NCBI RefSeq assembly: GCF_000026045.1
Contig: NC_007426.1
Location: 1,302,001-1,366,000, forward strand
Direction: 5' to 3'
Origin: Natronomonas pharaonis DSM 2160
GTDB lineage: Archaea; Halobacteriota; Halobacteria; Halobacteriales; Haloarculaceae
Length of the DNA stretch: 64,000 nucleotides
The position numbers were made by a program, and so were the translations under genes. This document shows, piece by piece, positions 16,967 through 25,169 of this stretch. Each line of letters begins with the position of its first letter. The first letter of the stretch is position 1. The notes below the pieces were generated by a model, which saw only the letters and a program-made list of their open reading frames with translations, made no database searches and was not told the DNA's origin.

Positions 16967-18727
16967 ATGGCGACACCGAACGTCAATACGCTGTGGGGAC
17001 AGACTGTCGCCGACGAACTCGCGACGGTCGGCATCGAGACGGCAGTTCTCGCGCCCGGGAGCCGGTCGACGCCGCTGGCGGTTGCATTCGCCCAGCACGA
17101 TGATATCGAGGCGGTGTCGCTGCTCGACGAGCGGTCGGCAGCGTTTTTCGCGCTCGGCTACGCCAAGCGAACCGGACAGCCGGCGCCGTTAGTCTGTACG
17201 TCCGGGACGGCACTGGCGAACTTTCATCCGGCCGTCATCGAGGCCGATACAGCCCGAGTACCGATGGTCCTGCTGACGGCTGACCGGCCGCCGGAACTCG
17301 CCGACAGCGGCGCAAACCAGACTATCGACCAGGCCGACCTCTACGGCGATGCCGTCCGTTCCTATCGGACGCTTCCGGAGCCCGAGGCTGCCGCCCGAAA
17401 ACTCCGGTCACTCCGGACGACGCTCTGTCGGGCGGTCGGTACGGCGACCGGCACTGAGCCGGGACCGGTGCATCTCAACGTCCCGTTCCGGAAACCGCTG
17501 GAGCCGCTCGCGGCAGCCGAGCCGCCGGCCGGCGTCCCCGACGGTGCGGTCCCGGACGGCTTCGCTACCGAGAACCCGCTCGCGGCTCGCGGGCGGGACG
17601 GACCCTTCGTCGAGGTTCACAGCGGCTGTACCGACCCGTCGGCCACAACCGTGGATGAACTGGCGACTGCCGTCGAAGCCGCTGCCAGCGGACTCATTGT
17701 CTGTGGACCGACCGACCGGCCGGCCCCCGACGCCGAGTCGCTCGTGGCGCTGGCGGATGCGACCGGCTTTTCTGTCTTCGCCGACCCGCTTTCGGGCCTT
17801 CGGTTCGGCCCGCACGTCGATGACGCTCCCGTCTGTGGTGGCTATGACGCCTACCTACCGGCGCTCGAACAGACGCCGGAGGTCGTCATCCGGTTCGGTG
17901 CGTCACCGACCTCGAAACCGCTCAGACAGTATCTCAGGGACGCCGACGCCCGCCAGTTCATAGTTGACCCCGCTGGCGGCTGGCGCGAGGCGACCTTTAC
18001 CGCGACTGACCTCGTCGTCGCGGACGAAACGCGGTTAGCGACCGCTGTGGCCGACGCCGTCGACCGCACGCCCGGCTCGTACGCTGACCGGCTGGCAGAG
18101 CTAGAGCCCGGCTACTGGCGGCTCGTTGAGGGGGAAGAACCACAGGAGGGGGCGATGCTCGCTGACGCCGTCGCGCTCGCGCCCGACCCGTCGACGGTCT
18201 TCGTCTCGAATTCGATGCCCGTTCGGGACCTTGACCGCTTTGGCGCACCGCAGGCAGCGTCGCTTTCAGTCCTCGGCAACCGCGGCGCATCGGGCATCGA
18301 CGGAATCGCCTCGACAGCGCTCGGGGCCGGGTTCGGGACAGACGACCCGCTCGTCGCCGTGACGGGTGACCTCGCCTACTACCACGATATGAACGGGCTG
18401 TTGGCCGTCTCGCGGGCCGGTGTGGACGCGACAATCGTCTGCATCAACAACGACGGCGGCGGCATCTTCCATGTCCTCCCCATCGAGGCTCACGAGAGCT
18501 TCGACAAGTGGTTCCGGACGCCGCACGGGCTTGATTTCGAGCCGTCAGCAGCGCTGTACGACATTGAGTTCGCCCGTACCGACAGCCGCGAGGGGTTCCG
18601 GTCGCTGTACTCGGAGGCCGTCGGAAGCGGGGAGACACAGGTCATTGAAGTACAAACCGAGAGCGGACACAACCACGCCGACAGGACGGCGCTTCGGGAA
18701 GCGGTCGTTGAGGAGCTGGGCAGATGA
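16967..18727 (+). CDS. menD: SEPHCHC synthase MenD (ThDP-dependent)
   Basis: 586 residues with the three domains of ThDP enzymes. The N-terminal PYR domain has VLAPGSRSTPLAVAF and LLDERSAAFFALGYAKRTG with the activating Glu. The C-terminal PP domain has TGDLAYYHDMNGLL and NNDGGGIFHVLP, the GDx...NN ThDP/Mg motif. It joins isochorismate to 2-oxoglutarate with loss of CO2. The start is 4 nt after menF, and its stop overlaps the next gene by 4 nt. Confidence 0.96.
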   Translation: MATPNVNTLWGQTVADELATVGIETAVLAPGSRSTPLAVAFAQHDDIEAVSLLDERSAAFFALGYAKRTGQPAPLVCTSGTALANFHPAVIEADTARVPMVLLTADRPPELADSGANQTIDQADLYGDAVRSYRTLPEPEAAARKLRSLRTTLCRAVGTATGTEPGPVHLNVPFRKPLEPLAAAEPPAGVPDGAVPDGFATENPLAARGRDGPFVEVHSGCTDPSATTVDELATAVEAAASGLIVCGPTDRPAPDAESLVALADATGFSVFADPLSGLRFGPHVDDAPVCGGYDAYLPALEQTPEVVIRFGASPTSKPLRQYLRDADARQFIVDPAGGWREATFTATDLVVADETRLATAVADAVDRTPGSYADRLAELEPGYWRLVEGEEPQEGAMLADAVALAPDPSTVFVSNSMPVRDLDRFGAPQAASLSVLGNRGASGIDGIASTALGAGFGTDDPLVAVTGDLAYYHDMNGLLAVSRAGVDATIVCINNDGGGIFHVLPIEAHESFDKWFRTPHGLDFEPSAALYDIEFARTDSREGFRSLYSEAVGSGETQVIEVQTESGHNHADRTALREAVVEELGR

Positions 18728-19089
18728 GCGACACGGGCTCGCTGCGCGCGGAGGTCGCTGCCGCCTTCGATGTCGGTACGTGGCTGTTTTCGACGGTTGC
18801 GGCGCTCGTCGGTTTTGTGGTCGGCCTCGAAGCCGTCGGCTCAACGCCGGGGGCCGTCGCCGCCGCGTTCCTCGCTGCCGCCGCTGCGACGCTTCTCGGC
18901 CGATTGGATGCCCCGACGCCCGCATCACTCGATGACCGACTGGCGGGGAAAACCGCCGTCCTCGTCGTTGCGGTGGTCGCCGGCGGGCTAGCCATTGCCC
19001 GCCCGCTTGCCGGCATCGTCGTCGCCGTCGCCTGTTATTTGACCGTCTGGCTGCGTAGCTTTGCGCCGACGGCCGCCCCCGACCGCTAG
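18724..19089 (+). CDS. Small membrane protein inside the men operon
   Basis: 121 residues with about four TM segments: VGTWLFSTVAALVGFVVGL, GAVAAAFLAAAAATLL, TAVLVVAVVAGGLAIA and GIVVAVACYLTVWL. It has no charged motif or Cys of note. Its ATG overlaps the menD stop (ATGA), so it is translated with the menaquinone enzymes. It could place the pathway at the membrane or act on the lipid product, but nothing in the sequence shows this. Confidence 0.8.
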   Translation: MSDTGSLRAEVAAAFDVGTWLFSTVAALVGFVVGLEAVGSTPGAVAAAFLAAAAATLLGRLDAPTPASLDDRLAGKTAVLVVAVVAGGLAIARPLAGIVVAVACYLTVWLRSFAPTAAPDR

Positions 19090-19163
19090 GTCCGCGGCCG
19101 CTCGGCCATGCGGCTGGCAGCGCGACTGCCCATCTTTTTGCTCGCCGCGGCCGCAGGTCGGGT

Positions 19164-20051
19164 ATGGTTTCGGAACTGTTCGACGAGGACCGCTGGGAGC
19201 CGATTACCGACGACTTTGAGGACATTACCTACCACCGGTCGACTGAGACCGGCGCGGTCAGAATCGCCTTCGACCGTCCAGAGGTGCGCAACGCCTTTCG
19301 CCCGGAGACGGTCGACGAGCTCTATACCGCGCTCGACCACGCCAAGCGCCAGACAGACATCGGCTGCGTGCTCTTGACCGGCAACGGCCCATCGCCGAAG
19401 GACGACGGCTGGGCGTTTTGCTCCGGCGGCGACCAGCGCATCCGCGGCGAGGCCGGCTACGAGTACGAGGACACGCCGGACGCCGAACAGCAGGACGCCC
19501 CGCGGCTTCACATTCTCGAAGTACAGCGGTTGATTCGACACATTCCCAAGCCGGTCATCGCGGTGGTCCCCGGCTGGGCTGTCGGCGGCGGCCACTCGCT
19601 GCATGTCGTCTGCGACATGACGTTGGCGTCCGAAGCACACGCGAAATTCCTCCAGACCGACCCCGATGTCGCATCCTTCGACGCCGGTTTCGGGTCGGCG
19701 TATCTCGCCCGACAGATCGGCCACAAAAAGGCCAGAGAGGTGTTCTTCCTCGGGAAAACCTACTCGGCCGACGAGGCCGTCGAGATGGGGATGGCAAACG
19801 AAGCCGTTCCCCACGAGGACCTCGAAGACGTCGCCCACGAGTGGGCCGAGCGCATTCTCTCGAAGTCGCCGATGGCTATCCGGATGCTAAAGTATGCGTT
19901 CAACATGGATTCGGATGGCCTCGTCGGCCAGCAGGTCTTTGCCGGAGAGGCAACCCGCCTCGGGTACATGACCACGGAAGCACAGGAAGGCAGAGACGCG
20001 TTCAACGAGAACCGCAAGCCGGATTTCGAGCAGTTCGACTGGCACTACTGA
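19164..20051 (+). CDS. menB: 1,4-dihydroxy-2-naphthoyl-CoA synthase MenB
   Basis: 295 residues, a crotonase-fold enzyme. WAFCSGGDQRIRG and PGWAVGGGHSLHVVCDMTLAS form the CoA and oxyanion sites; ASFDAGFGSAYLARQIG and the C-terminal MTTEAQEGRDAFNE are MenB-specific. It closes the ring of O-succinylbenzoyl-CoA to give DHNA-CoA. The start is the ATG giving MVSELFDEDRWEPI. It is downstream of menD and the small membrane gene on the same strand. Confidence 0.96.
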   Translation: MVSELFDEDRWEPITDDFEDITYHRSTETGAVRIAFDRPEVRNAFRPETVDELYTALDHAKRQTDIGCVLLTGNGPSPKDDGWAFCSGGDQRIRGEAGYEYEDTPDAEQQDAPRLHILEVQRLIRHIPKPVIAVVPGWAVGGGHSLHVVCDMTLASEAHAKFLQTDPDVASFDAGFGSAYLARQIGHKKAREVFFLGKTYSADEAVEMGMANEAVPHEDLEDVAHEWAERILSKSPMAIRMLKYAFNMDSDGLVGQQVFAGEATRLGYMTTEAQEGRDAFNENRKPDFEQFDWHY

Positions 20052-20076
20052 ACCGGCAGCCGTTTTCTGCCGCCCA

Positions 20077-20086
20077 TAAATTTATT
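20077..20086 (+). promoter_or_regulatory. TATA box within the men cluster
   Basis: ATAAATTTAT lies 26-35 nt before ATG 20112. It suggests that the coiled-coil gene, and perhaps menA-menC-menE after it, has its own promoter separate from menF-D-B. Confidence 0.55.
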
Positions 20087-20111
20087 ACGTAATAGACAGT
20101 ATTAAATTCTC

Positions 20112-20819
20112 ATGGGAGACGACAGCACACCAGTCCGGGCGGTATTCGAACTCCAGCGGACCGCCATCGAAGGGACACAAGAGACGCTCGAACGCGGTAT
20201 CGAAGTCCAGCGCCGGCTTAACGAGACCGCCGAATCGAACACGGATGCGGTCAGCGATATCGCCGAAGGGGGCGGCGATGTCGTCCGAGCCGGCATCGAC
20301 ACCTCGCTGGATGCCGCCGAGACAGCAATTCCGGAAGACGGCGACATCATCGGCGATGCCAGAGAAACAATTGACAAGCGCCTCGATGCTGCCGGCGACG
20401 TTCGCCGCGATGTCGCCGACGGCGTCGAGTCCGGGCTCGAAGAGTCCTTCGAGCTGACAGACGAGTTGCTCGCCGCCGCGCTCGATGTCGTCGACGGCGG
20501 TGCGGAGACGGCGCTGGAAGCCAACGAGGCCGCGGAATCGCAGGTCGCAGATGCCGTCGAGGAACTCGACGAAACGATGGACGACCTACAGGCCGCTGTT
20601 GAGGACCGCCTCGAAAGGACGGCCGAGGAGACGGAGTCAGACGACGCCGACAGCGACCACACAACCATCGAAATCGAGGACCTCTCGGAGGACACCGAGG
20701 AGAGCCCGGAAGCTGAAACCGACCCGGCGGCTGCTAGCGGTCAAGAAAGCGATAGCGAGTCGGCTGCCGACGACAGTGCGACCACCGTAGCCGACACGGA
20801 CGCCGACACAGAGACGTAG
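20112..20819 (+). CDS. Acidic coiled-coil protein, possibly phasin-like
   Basis: 235 residues. Residues 1-170 are predicted helical with heptad spacing, beginning TPVRAVFELQRTAIEGTQETLERG, which resembles the start of haloarchaeal polyhydroxyalkanoate phasins (FELQR..IE..Q..LE). The last ~60 residues are a disordered acidic tail rich in D, E, S and T. There is no membrane segment or Cys. A granule or membrane-surface coat role is possible but only inferred. It has its own TATA box and sits between menB and menA. Confidence 0.75.
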   Translation: MGDDSTPVRAVFELQRTAIEGTQETLERGIEVQRRLNETAESNTDAVSDIAEGGGDVVRAGIDTSLDAAETAIPEDGDIIGDARETIDKRLDAAGDVRRDVADGVESGLEESFELTDELLAAALDVVDGGAETALEANEAAESQVADAVEELDETMDDLQAAVEDRLERTAEETESDDADSDHTTIEIEDLSEDTEESPEAETDPAAASGQESDSESAADDSATTVADTDADTET

Positions 20820-20917
20820 GTGGATACACGCGGGAGTCGGATACCGCCTGTTTTTCGGCGTCGACACCGACGGGCGCAATCACCCCACTTATGGGCGCTG
20901 CCACCCGAGTTGCACCA

Positions 20918-21856
20918 ATGACAGCGGCGGCTTCGTCGACGAAAGCGTGGCTCATGGCCGCACGGCCCCAAACACTTCCGGCGGGGGCGGCACCGGTCAT
21001 CGTCGGCACCGGACTGGCGGTCTATCACGGCGTCTTTGCGCCGCTTCCAGCACTGTTCGCACTTTTCGGAGCGCTACTGCTACAGATCGGGACGAACTTC
21101 GCCAACGACTACTACGACGCCGTCCGCGGTGCCGATACCGAGGACCGAGATGGGTTCACCCGTGTGACAGCCGGCGGCCTCATTGAGCCGGCCGCGGTCA
21201 AACGGGCGATGTACGCCACGTTCGGCCTCTCGATGGTCATCGGGCTCTATCTTGTCGCCGTCGGCGGCGTTCCGATACTCGTCGTCGGGCTGGCGAGCAT
21301 CGTCGCCGGCATCACCTACAGCGGCGGACCGCTCCCCTACGGCTACCGGGGGCTCGGCGACCTGTTCGTCTTCGTCTTTTTCGGGCTCGTCGCCGTTGCC
21401 GGAACCTACTACGTACAGGCGGCGGCTCACGGCGGTTGGTTCCCGCTGTGGATTCCCGAAGGAACGCTGCCGGCCGCCGCCGTCGTCGCCGGGCTCCCGG
21501 CGGCGGGCTTTTCGACGGCTATCCTCGTGGTCAACAACATCCGCGACCGCGAAACGGACGCCGAGGCCGGCAAGCACACGCTAGCAGTCATCCTCGGCTA
21601 CCGGCTGAGCCGCATCGAGTGGAGCCTGATGGCCGGCCTCGGCTACGCCATCCCGGTCGTCTTCTGGCTCGATGGCTATCCGGCGACGGTGCTGCTGCCG
21701 CTTGTTACTGCGCCGCTTGCTATCGCCATCGGCCGGACGGTCTGGAACCGGACCGACGGCGAGGCGCTTAATCCGGCGCTGCAACGGACCGGGAAGCTGT
21801 TGTTCGCCCACTCGGTGTGTTTCGCGCTCGGATTCGCCGCTCCGGCGGTGATATGA
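20918..21856 (+). CDS. menA: 1,4-dihydroxy-2-naphthoate prenyltransferase MenA
   Basis: 312 residues and about nine TM helices, a UbiA-superfamily prenyltransferase. NFANDYYDAVRGADTEDR is the first Asp-rich (NDxxD) motif and VVNNIRDRETDAEAGKHTLAV the second (DxxxD), which hold the Mg-diphosphate of the isoprenoid. It attaches the prenyl tail to DHNA with decarboxylation, giving demethylmenaquinone. ATG 20918 is chosen; ATG 20891 would add nine residues. Its stop overlaps menC by 4 nt. Confidence 0.94.
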   Translation: MTAAASSTKAWLMAARPQTLPAGAAPVIVGTGLAVYHGVFAPLPALFALFGALLLQIGTNFANDYYDAVRGADTEDRDGFTRVTAGGLIEPAAVKRAMYATFGLSMVIGLYLVAVGGVPILVVGLASIVAGITYSGGPLPYGYRGLGDLFVFVFFGLVAVAGTYYVQAAAHGGWFPLWIPEGTLPAAAVVAGLPAAGFSTAILVVNNIRDRETDAEAGKHTLAVILGYRLSRIEWSLMAGLGYAIPVVFWLDGYPATVLLPLVTAPLAIAIGRTVWNRTDGEALNPALQRTGKLLFAHSVCFALGFAAPAVI

Positions 21857-22860
21857 TGGACATCCAGCCGTTTTCACTGCCGCTTTCCTCACCGCTTTCG
21901 ACCGCCGATGGCACGATTGAATCTCGTCGTGGCTTCCTCGTCCGGACCGAAATCGACGGCGTGGCCGGTGTCGGAGAGGCAGCCCCCCTTCCCGGCTGGA
22001 CGGAATCGTACGACGCGTGCCAAGCGGCACTTTGCGGCGTCGAAAAGCCGAAACAGGCCCTCGAAGACAACGTCTTTGATGACACCCCCGCCGCGCGACA
22101 CGCCGTCTCACTCGCAGTGGCTGATGCGGCGGCTCGGCGAGCCGGCGTCCCGCTGTATCGCCGCCTTGGAGCCGGCGAGCGCGTCGAATCAGTGCCGGTG
22201 AACGCGACGGTCGGTGACGGCTCCCCGTCGGCGACGGCCGAAGCCGTCGCCGACGCGGCTGCAGCCGGCTTCCCGGCGGCGAAAGTGAAGGTCGGCAACC
22301 GTTCGCTCGACGCGGACATCGAGCGCATCGAGGCGGTTCGGCAACGGTACCCGGACATCGAGCTGCGCGTCGACGCAAACGGGGCATGGGAGTTCGAGAC
22401 GGCCCGCGAGGCGGTCGAGTCGCTTTCCGCACTCGGCGTCGCCGTCCTCGAACAGCCCCTCCCGGCCGAGGCGCTTGACAACCACCGACGGCTCCGCGGC
22501 CACGGCATCGATATCGCTCTCGACGAGGGGCTTCTCAGGCATGGCGTTGATGCCGCTATCGCCGCCGAAGCGGCTGACTGTCTCGTCTGCAAGCCGATGG
22601 CGCTTGGCGGGGTCGACATCGCCCGCTCAGCGGCCGAGCGGGCACGGGCAGACGGCTGGGATGTAATCGTCACGACGACTATCGACGGCGTGGTCGCTCG
22701 GGCGGCAGCAGTTCATCTCGCCGCCTCGGTTCCCGATGTCCGCCCGTGCGGGCTGGCGACCGGCGGTCGGCTGGCGTCGGACGTGGGTCCGGACGCCGCG
22801 CCAGTCAGTGACGGGACGGCAGCGGTGCCACAAGGAAAAGGAAATATCCCTCCGCTGTAA
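21853..22860 (+). CDS. menC: O-succinylbenzoate synthase MenC
   Basis: 335 residues, enolase superfamily. AAKVKVG provides the catalytic K-x-K pair. Metal ligands are in ELRVDANGAW (Asp), VLEQPL (Glu) and ALDEGL (Asp), and CLVCKPMALGG holds the second catalytic Lys. It dehydrates SHCHC to O-succinylbenzoate. Two adjacent ATGs (21853 and 21856) are possible; the first overlaps the menA stop. Confidence 0.93.
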   Translation: MMDIQPFSLPLSSPLSTADGTIESRRGFLVRTEIDGVAGVGEAAPLPGWTESYDACQAALCGVEKPKQALEDNVFDDTPAARHAVSLAVADAAARRAGVPLYRRLGAGERVESVPVNATVGDGSPSATAEAVADAAAAGFPAAKVKVGNRSLDADIERIEAVRQRYPDIELRVDANGAWEFETAREAVESLSALGVAVLEQPLPAEALDNHRRLRGHGIDIALDEGLLRHGVDAAIAAEAADCLVCKPMALGGVDIARSAAERARADGWDVIVTTTIDGVVARAAAVHLAASVPDVRPCGLATGGRLASDVGPDAAPVSDGTAAVPQGKGNIPPL

Positions 22861-22874
22861 ACGGTCGGTCTACG

Positions 22875-24341
22875 ATGCGTGACTGGCTTGCGGTCCGGGC
22901 GGACGCCACACCGGGAGCGACGGCACTGGCCGTCGCTGACGGACCGGACCGCAGCTACGACGAACTCGACGAGCGCGTCGAGGTGCTGGCGGGGCGGCTG
23001 GCTGCTCTCGGCGTCGGCGTCGGTGACACGGTCGCCGTCTGTCTCGAAACCCGCCACGAGTTCGTCGTGGTAGTCCACGCCCTCCAGCGGCTTGGCGCGG
23101 TTCTGGTGCCACTACACACCGAGCAGACGCCCCCTGAACTCCGGACGCGGCTGTCGGCGGTACCCCCCGAAGCCGCTGTCTGCGGAGCGGCTACCGAGGC
23201 CGCCCTCACAGATGCTGCCGAGACGACGGTCGTCACCGTAGACGAACCGACCGCCGACGCGCGACCCCTGTCCGGTGTCACCCCCGAGCCGTTCGACCTC
23301 CCGGAGTGGGCGCTTGACGAGCCGCTTGCGGTGCTGTTTACCTCCGGAACGACCGGTGAACCGAAAGGTGTCGTACTGACGCTCGGCAACGTGCTTGCCA
23401 GCGCGACGGCCTCGGCGTTTCGGCTCGGCGTTCAACGCGGCGACTGCTGGCACGTTCCACTTCCGATGTACCACATGGGCGGACTCGCCCCCGTCTACCG
23501 GTCGGTCCTCTACGGGACGGCGTTGTCGGTACAGTCGACGTTCGACGCCGAAGCAACCGCGGAGCGCCTTCGAAACGTCGAGGCAACCGCCGTCTCGCTT
23601 GTCCCGACGATGCTCGAACGACTCATTGCGGTCGGCGACCTGCCCGACCTCCGGTTTGCGCTTGTCGGCGGCGCGCCGTGTCCGGCGTCGCTCGTCGAGC
23701 GCGCCCACGACCGTGGCGTGCCGGTCGCGCCGACCTACGGGATGACCGAGGCCGCCTCACAGATAGCGACCGCAGCGCCGTCGATGGCACGTGCCCACCC
23801 ACACTCGGTCGGATACCCGTTGATGTTCGCCGAAGTCACCGTGGTCAACGACGAAGGCGTCGGCTGTGAGCCGGGGACCGTCGGCGATATCGTTGTCGAC
23901 GGGCCGATGGTGACGCCGGGCTATCTCGACGACGAGACGACCGCTGCACGGTTTACCGCCCGCGGTCTCCGCACCGGCGACCGTGGTTACAGAGACGACG
24001 ACGGCCGACTCCACGTCGTCGGTCGGAGTGACGACACCATCGTCACCGGCGGCGAGAACGTCGACCCCACGGAGGTCGAGGCGGCGCTCCGTGCTCATTC
24101 GGCCGTTGACGCGTGTGCTGTTGTCGGACTTGCCGACGACGAGTGGGGCCAACGGGTCGCCGCGCTCGTGGTATCCGACGGCGACGACACGACCCCTGAT
24201 GCCCTCCGAGAGCACTGTCGCGAGCGGCTGGCCGGCTACAAGCTTCCCCGAACTATCGGCGTCGTTGACGCGCTACCACGGACTGCCTCCGGAACCGTCG
24301 ACCGTGACGCCGCCCGCGACCGGCTTTCGGAGTGCCAATAG
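22875..24341 (+). CDS. menE: O-succinylbenzoate-CoA ligase MenE
   Basis: 488 residues, an ANL-superfamily acyl-CoA synthetase. LFTSGTTGEPKGVVLT is the P-loop, PTYGMTEAASQIATA the A5 motif, RGLRTGDRGYRDDDGRLHVVGRSDDTIVTGGENVDPTEVE the hinge region, and GYKLPRTI with Lys completes the adenylation site. It activates O-succinylbenzoate to its CoA ester for MenB. It ends the cluster and abuts the stop of the convergent amidohydrolase with no gap. Confidence 0.95.
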   Translation: MRDWLAVRADATPGATALAVADGPDRSYDELDERVEVLAGRLAALGVGVGDTVAVCLETRHEFVVVVHALQRLGAVLVPLHTEQTPPELRTRLSAVPPEAAVCGAATEAALTDAAETTVVTVDEPTADARPLSGVTPEPFDLPEWALDEPLAVLFTSGTTGEPKGVVLTLGNVLASATASAFRLGVQRGDCWHVPLPMYHMGGLAPVYRSVLYGTALSVQSTFDAEATAERLRNVEATAVSLVPTMLERLIAVGDLPDLRFALVGGAPCPASLVERAHDRGVPVAPTYGMTEAASQIATAAPSMARAHPHSVGYPLMFAEVTVVNDEGVGCEPGTVGDIVVDGPMVTPGYLDDETTAARFTARGLRTGDRGYRDDDGRLHVVGRSDDTIVTGGENVDPTEVEAALRAHSAVDACAVVGLADDEWGQRVAALVVSDGDDTTPDALREHCRERLAGYKLPRTIGVVDALPRTASGTVDRDAARDRLSECQ

Positions 24342-25169
24342 CTACGCCGTTCCCAGAAACCGGTCTGCGGCACCGCGGAAGAGCGCGTCTGTCGCCGCGG
24401 ACGAGAGGTCACGAGCCAACAGCCCCGCACGCTCCGCACGGTATGCGTGTGGGATGTTCGGGAAGTCAGAGCCGTACATAATCTGTCCGGCGAACGTCTC
24501 GAAGACGCTGTTGTCGATGCTGTCGGCATCGAACGCCACGTACTCCGAATCCGCCATCGCGAAACTCGTATCGAGAAACGCCTGCTCGTTGTCCGCAAGC
24601 ACCTCGAGGAATGCGTCGGTTTCGTAGGTCCCCATGTGCGCACAGCAGACGCTAACGTTGGGGTAGGAGGCACAAAATGCTCGAAATCGGTCGACGCCGA
24701 CGTATGGTGACTCCTCGTACAGCGGCGCGGTTCCGGCGTGAAACAGCACCGACCGGTCCCGTTCGGCCGCGAGTTCGAAGGCGGGGGCTAAGCGAGGGTC
24801 GTCCGGGCTGCACTCTTGGACGGGACACTGGAACTTCAGCCCGCGTGCACCGCCGTCGAAGGCCGCCCGGACGACCTCCCGAACGTCGTCTTCCGGGTGG
24901 ACCGTCGCGAACGGGACACACGCCTCGGAGGCAGCCGCCCACTCGAGAACCCAGTCGTTGAGGTCTGCGGCCATCCCCGGTCGGTGGGCGTACGGCAGTG
25001 AGATGTACCGTTCGACGCCCGCCGAGAGGAGCGTCTCCTCGATTGCTGTTGGGTCGGGCGAATGCTGGAACGACCAGCCCGCCTCGCCGCCGAGCGCCGA
25101 GCGGATGGCCTCCGTCAGCCGGCGGGGCAGGAGATGGACGTGGCAATCGGTCGCAGGTGCGAAGCTCAT
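24342..25169 (-). CDS. Amidohydrolase-2 (ACMSD/TIM-barrel) family metal hydrolase
   Basis: 275 residues, one TIM barrel. DCHVHLLP is the N-terminal H-x-H metal motif, LFHAGTAP and VCCAHMGTYET carry the further His ligands, and MYGSDFPNIP the terminal Asp. Members hydrolyse or decarboxylate small carboxylic acids; the substrate is not clear. Its ATG overlaps the stop of the sensor kinase upstream by 4 nt, so the two are made together. Confidence 0.88.
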   Translation of the reverse strand: MSFAPATDCHVHLLPRRLTEAIRSALGGEAGWSFQHSPDPTAIEETLLSAGVERYISLPYAHRPGMAADLNDWVLEWAAASEACVPFATVHPEDDVREVVRAAFDGGARGLKFQCPVQECSPDDPRLAPAFELAAERDRSVLFHAGTAPLYEESPYVGVDRFRAFCASYPNVSVCCAHMGTYETDAFLEVLADNEQAFLDTSFAMADSEYVAFDADSIDNSVFETFAGQIMYGSDFPNIPHAYRAERAGLLARDLSSAATDALFRGAADRFLGTA

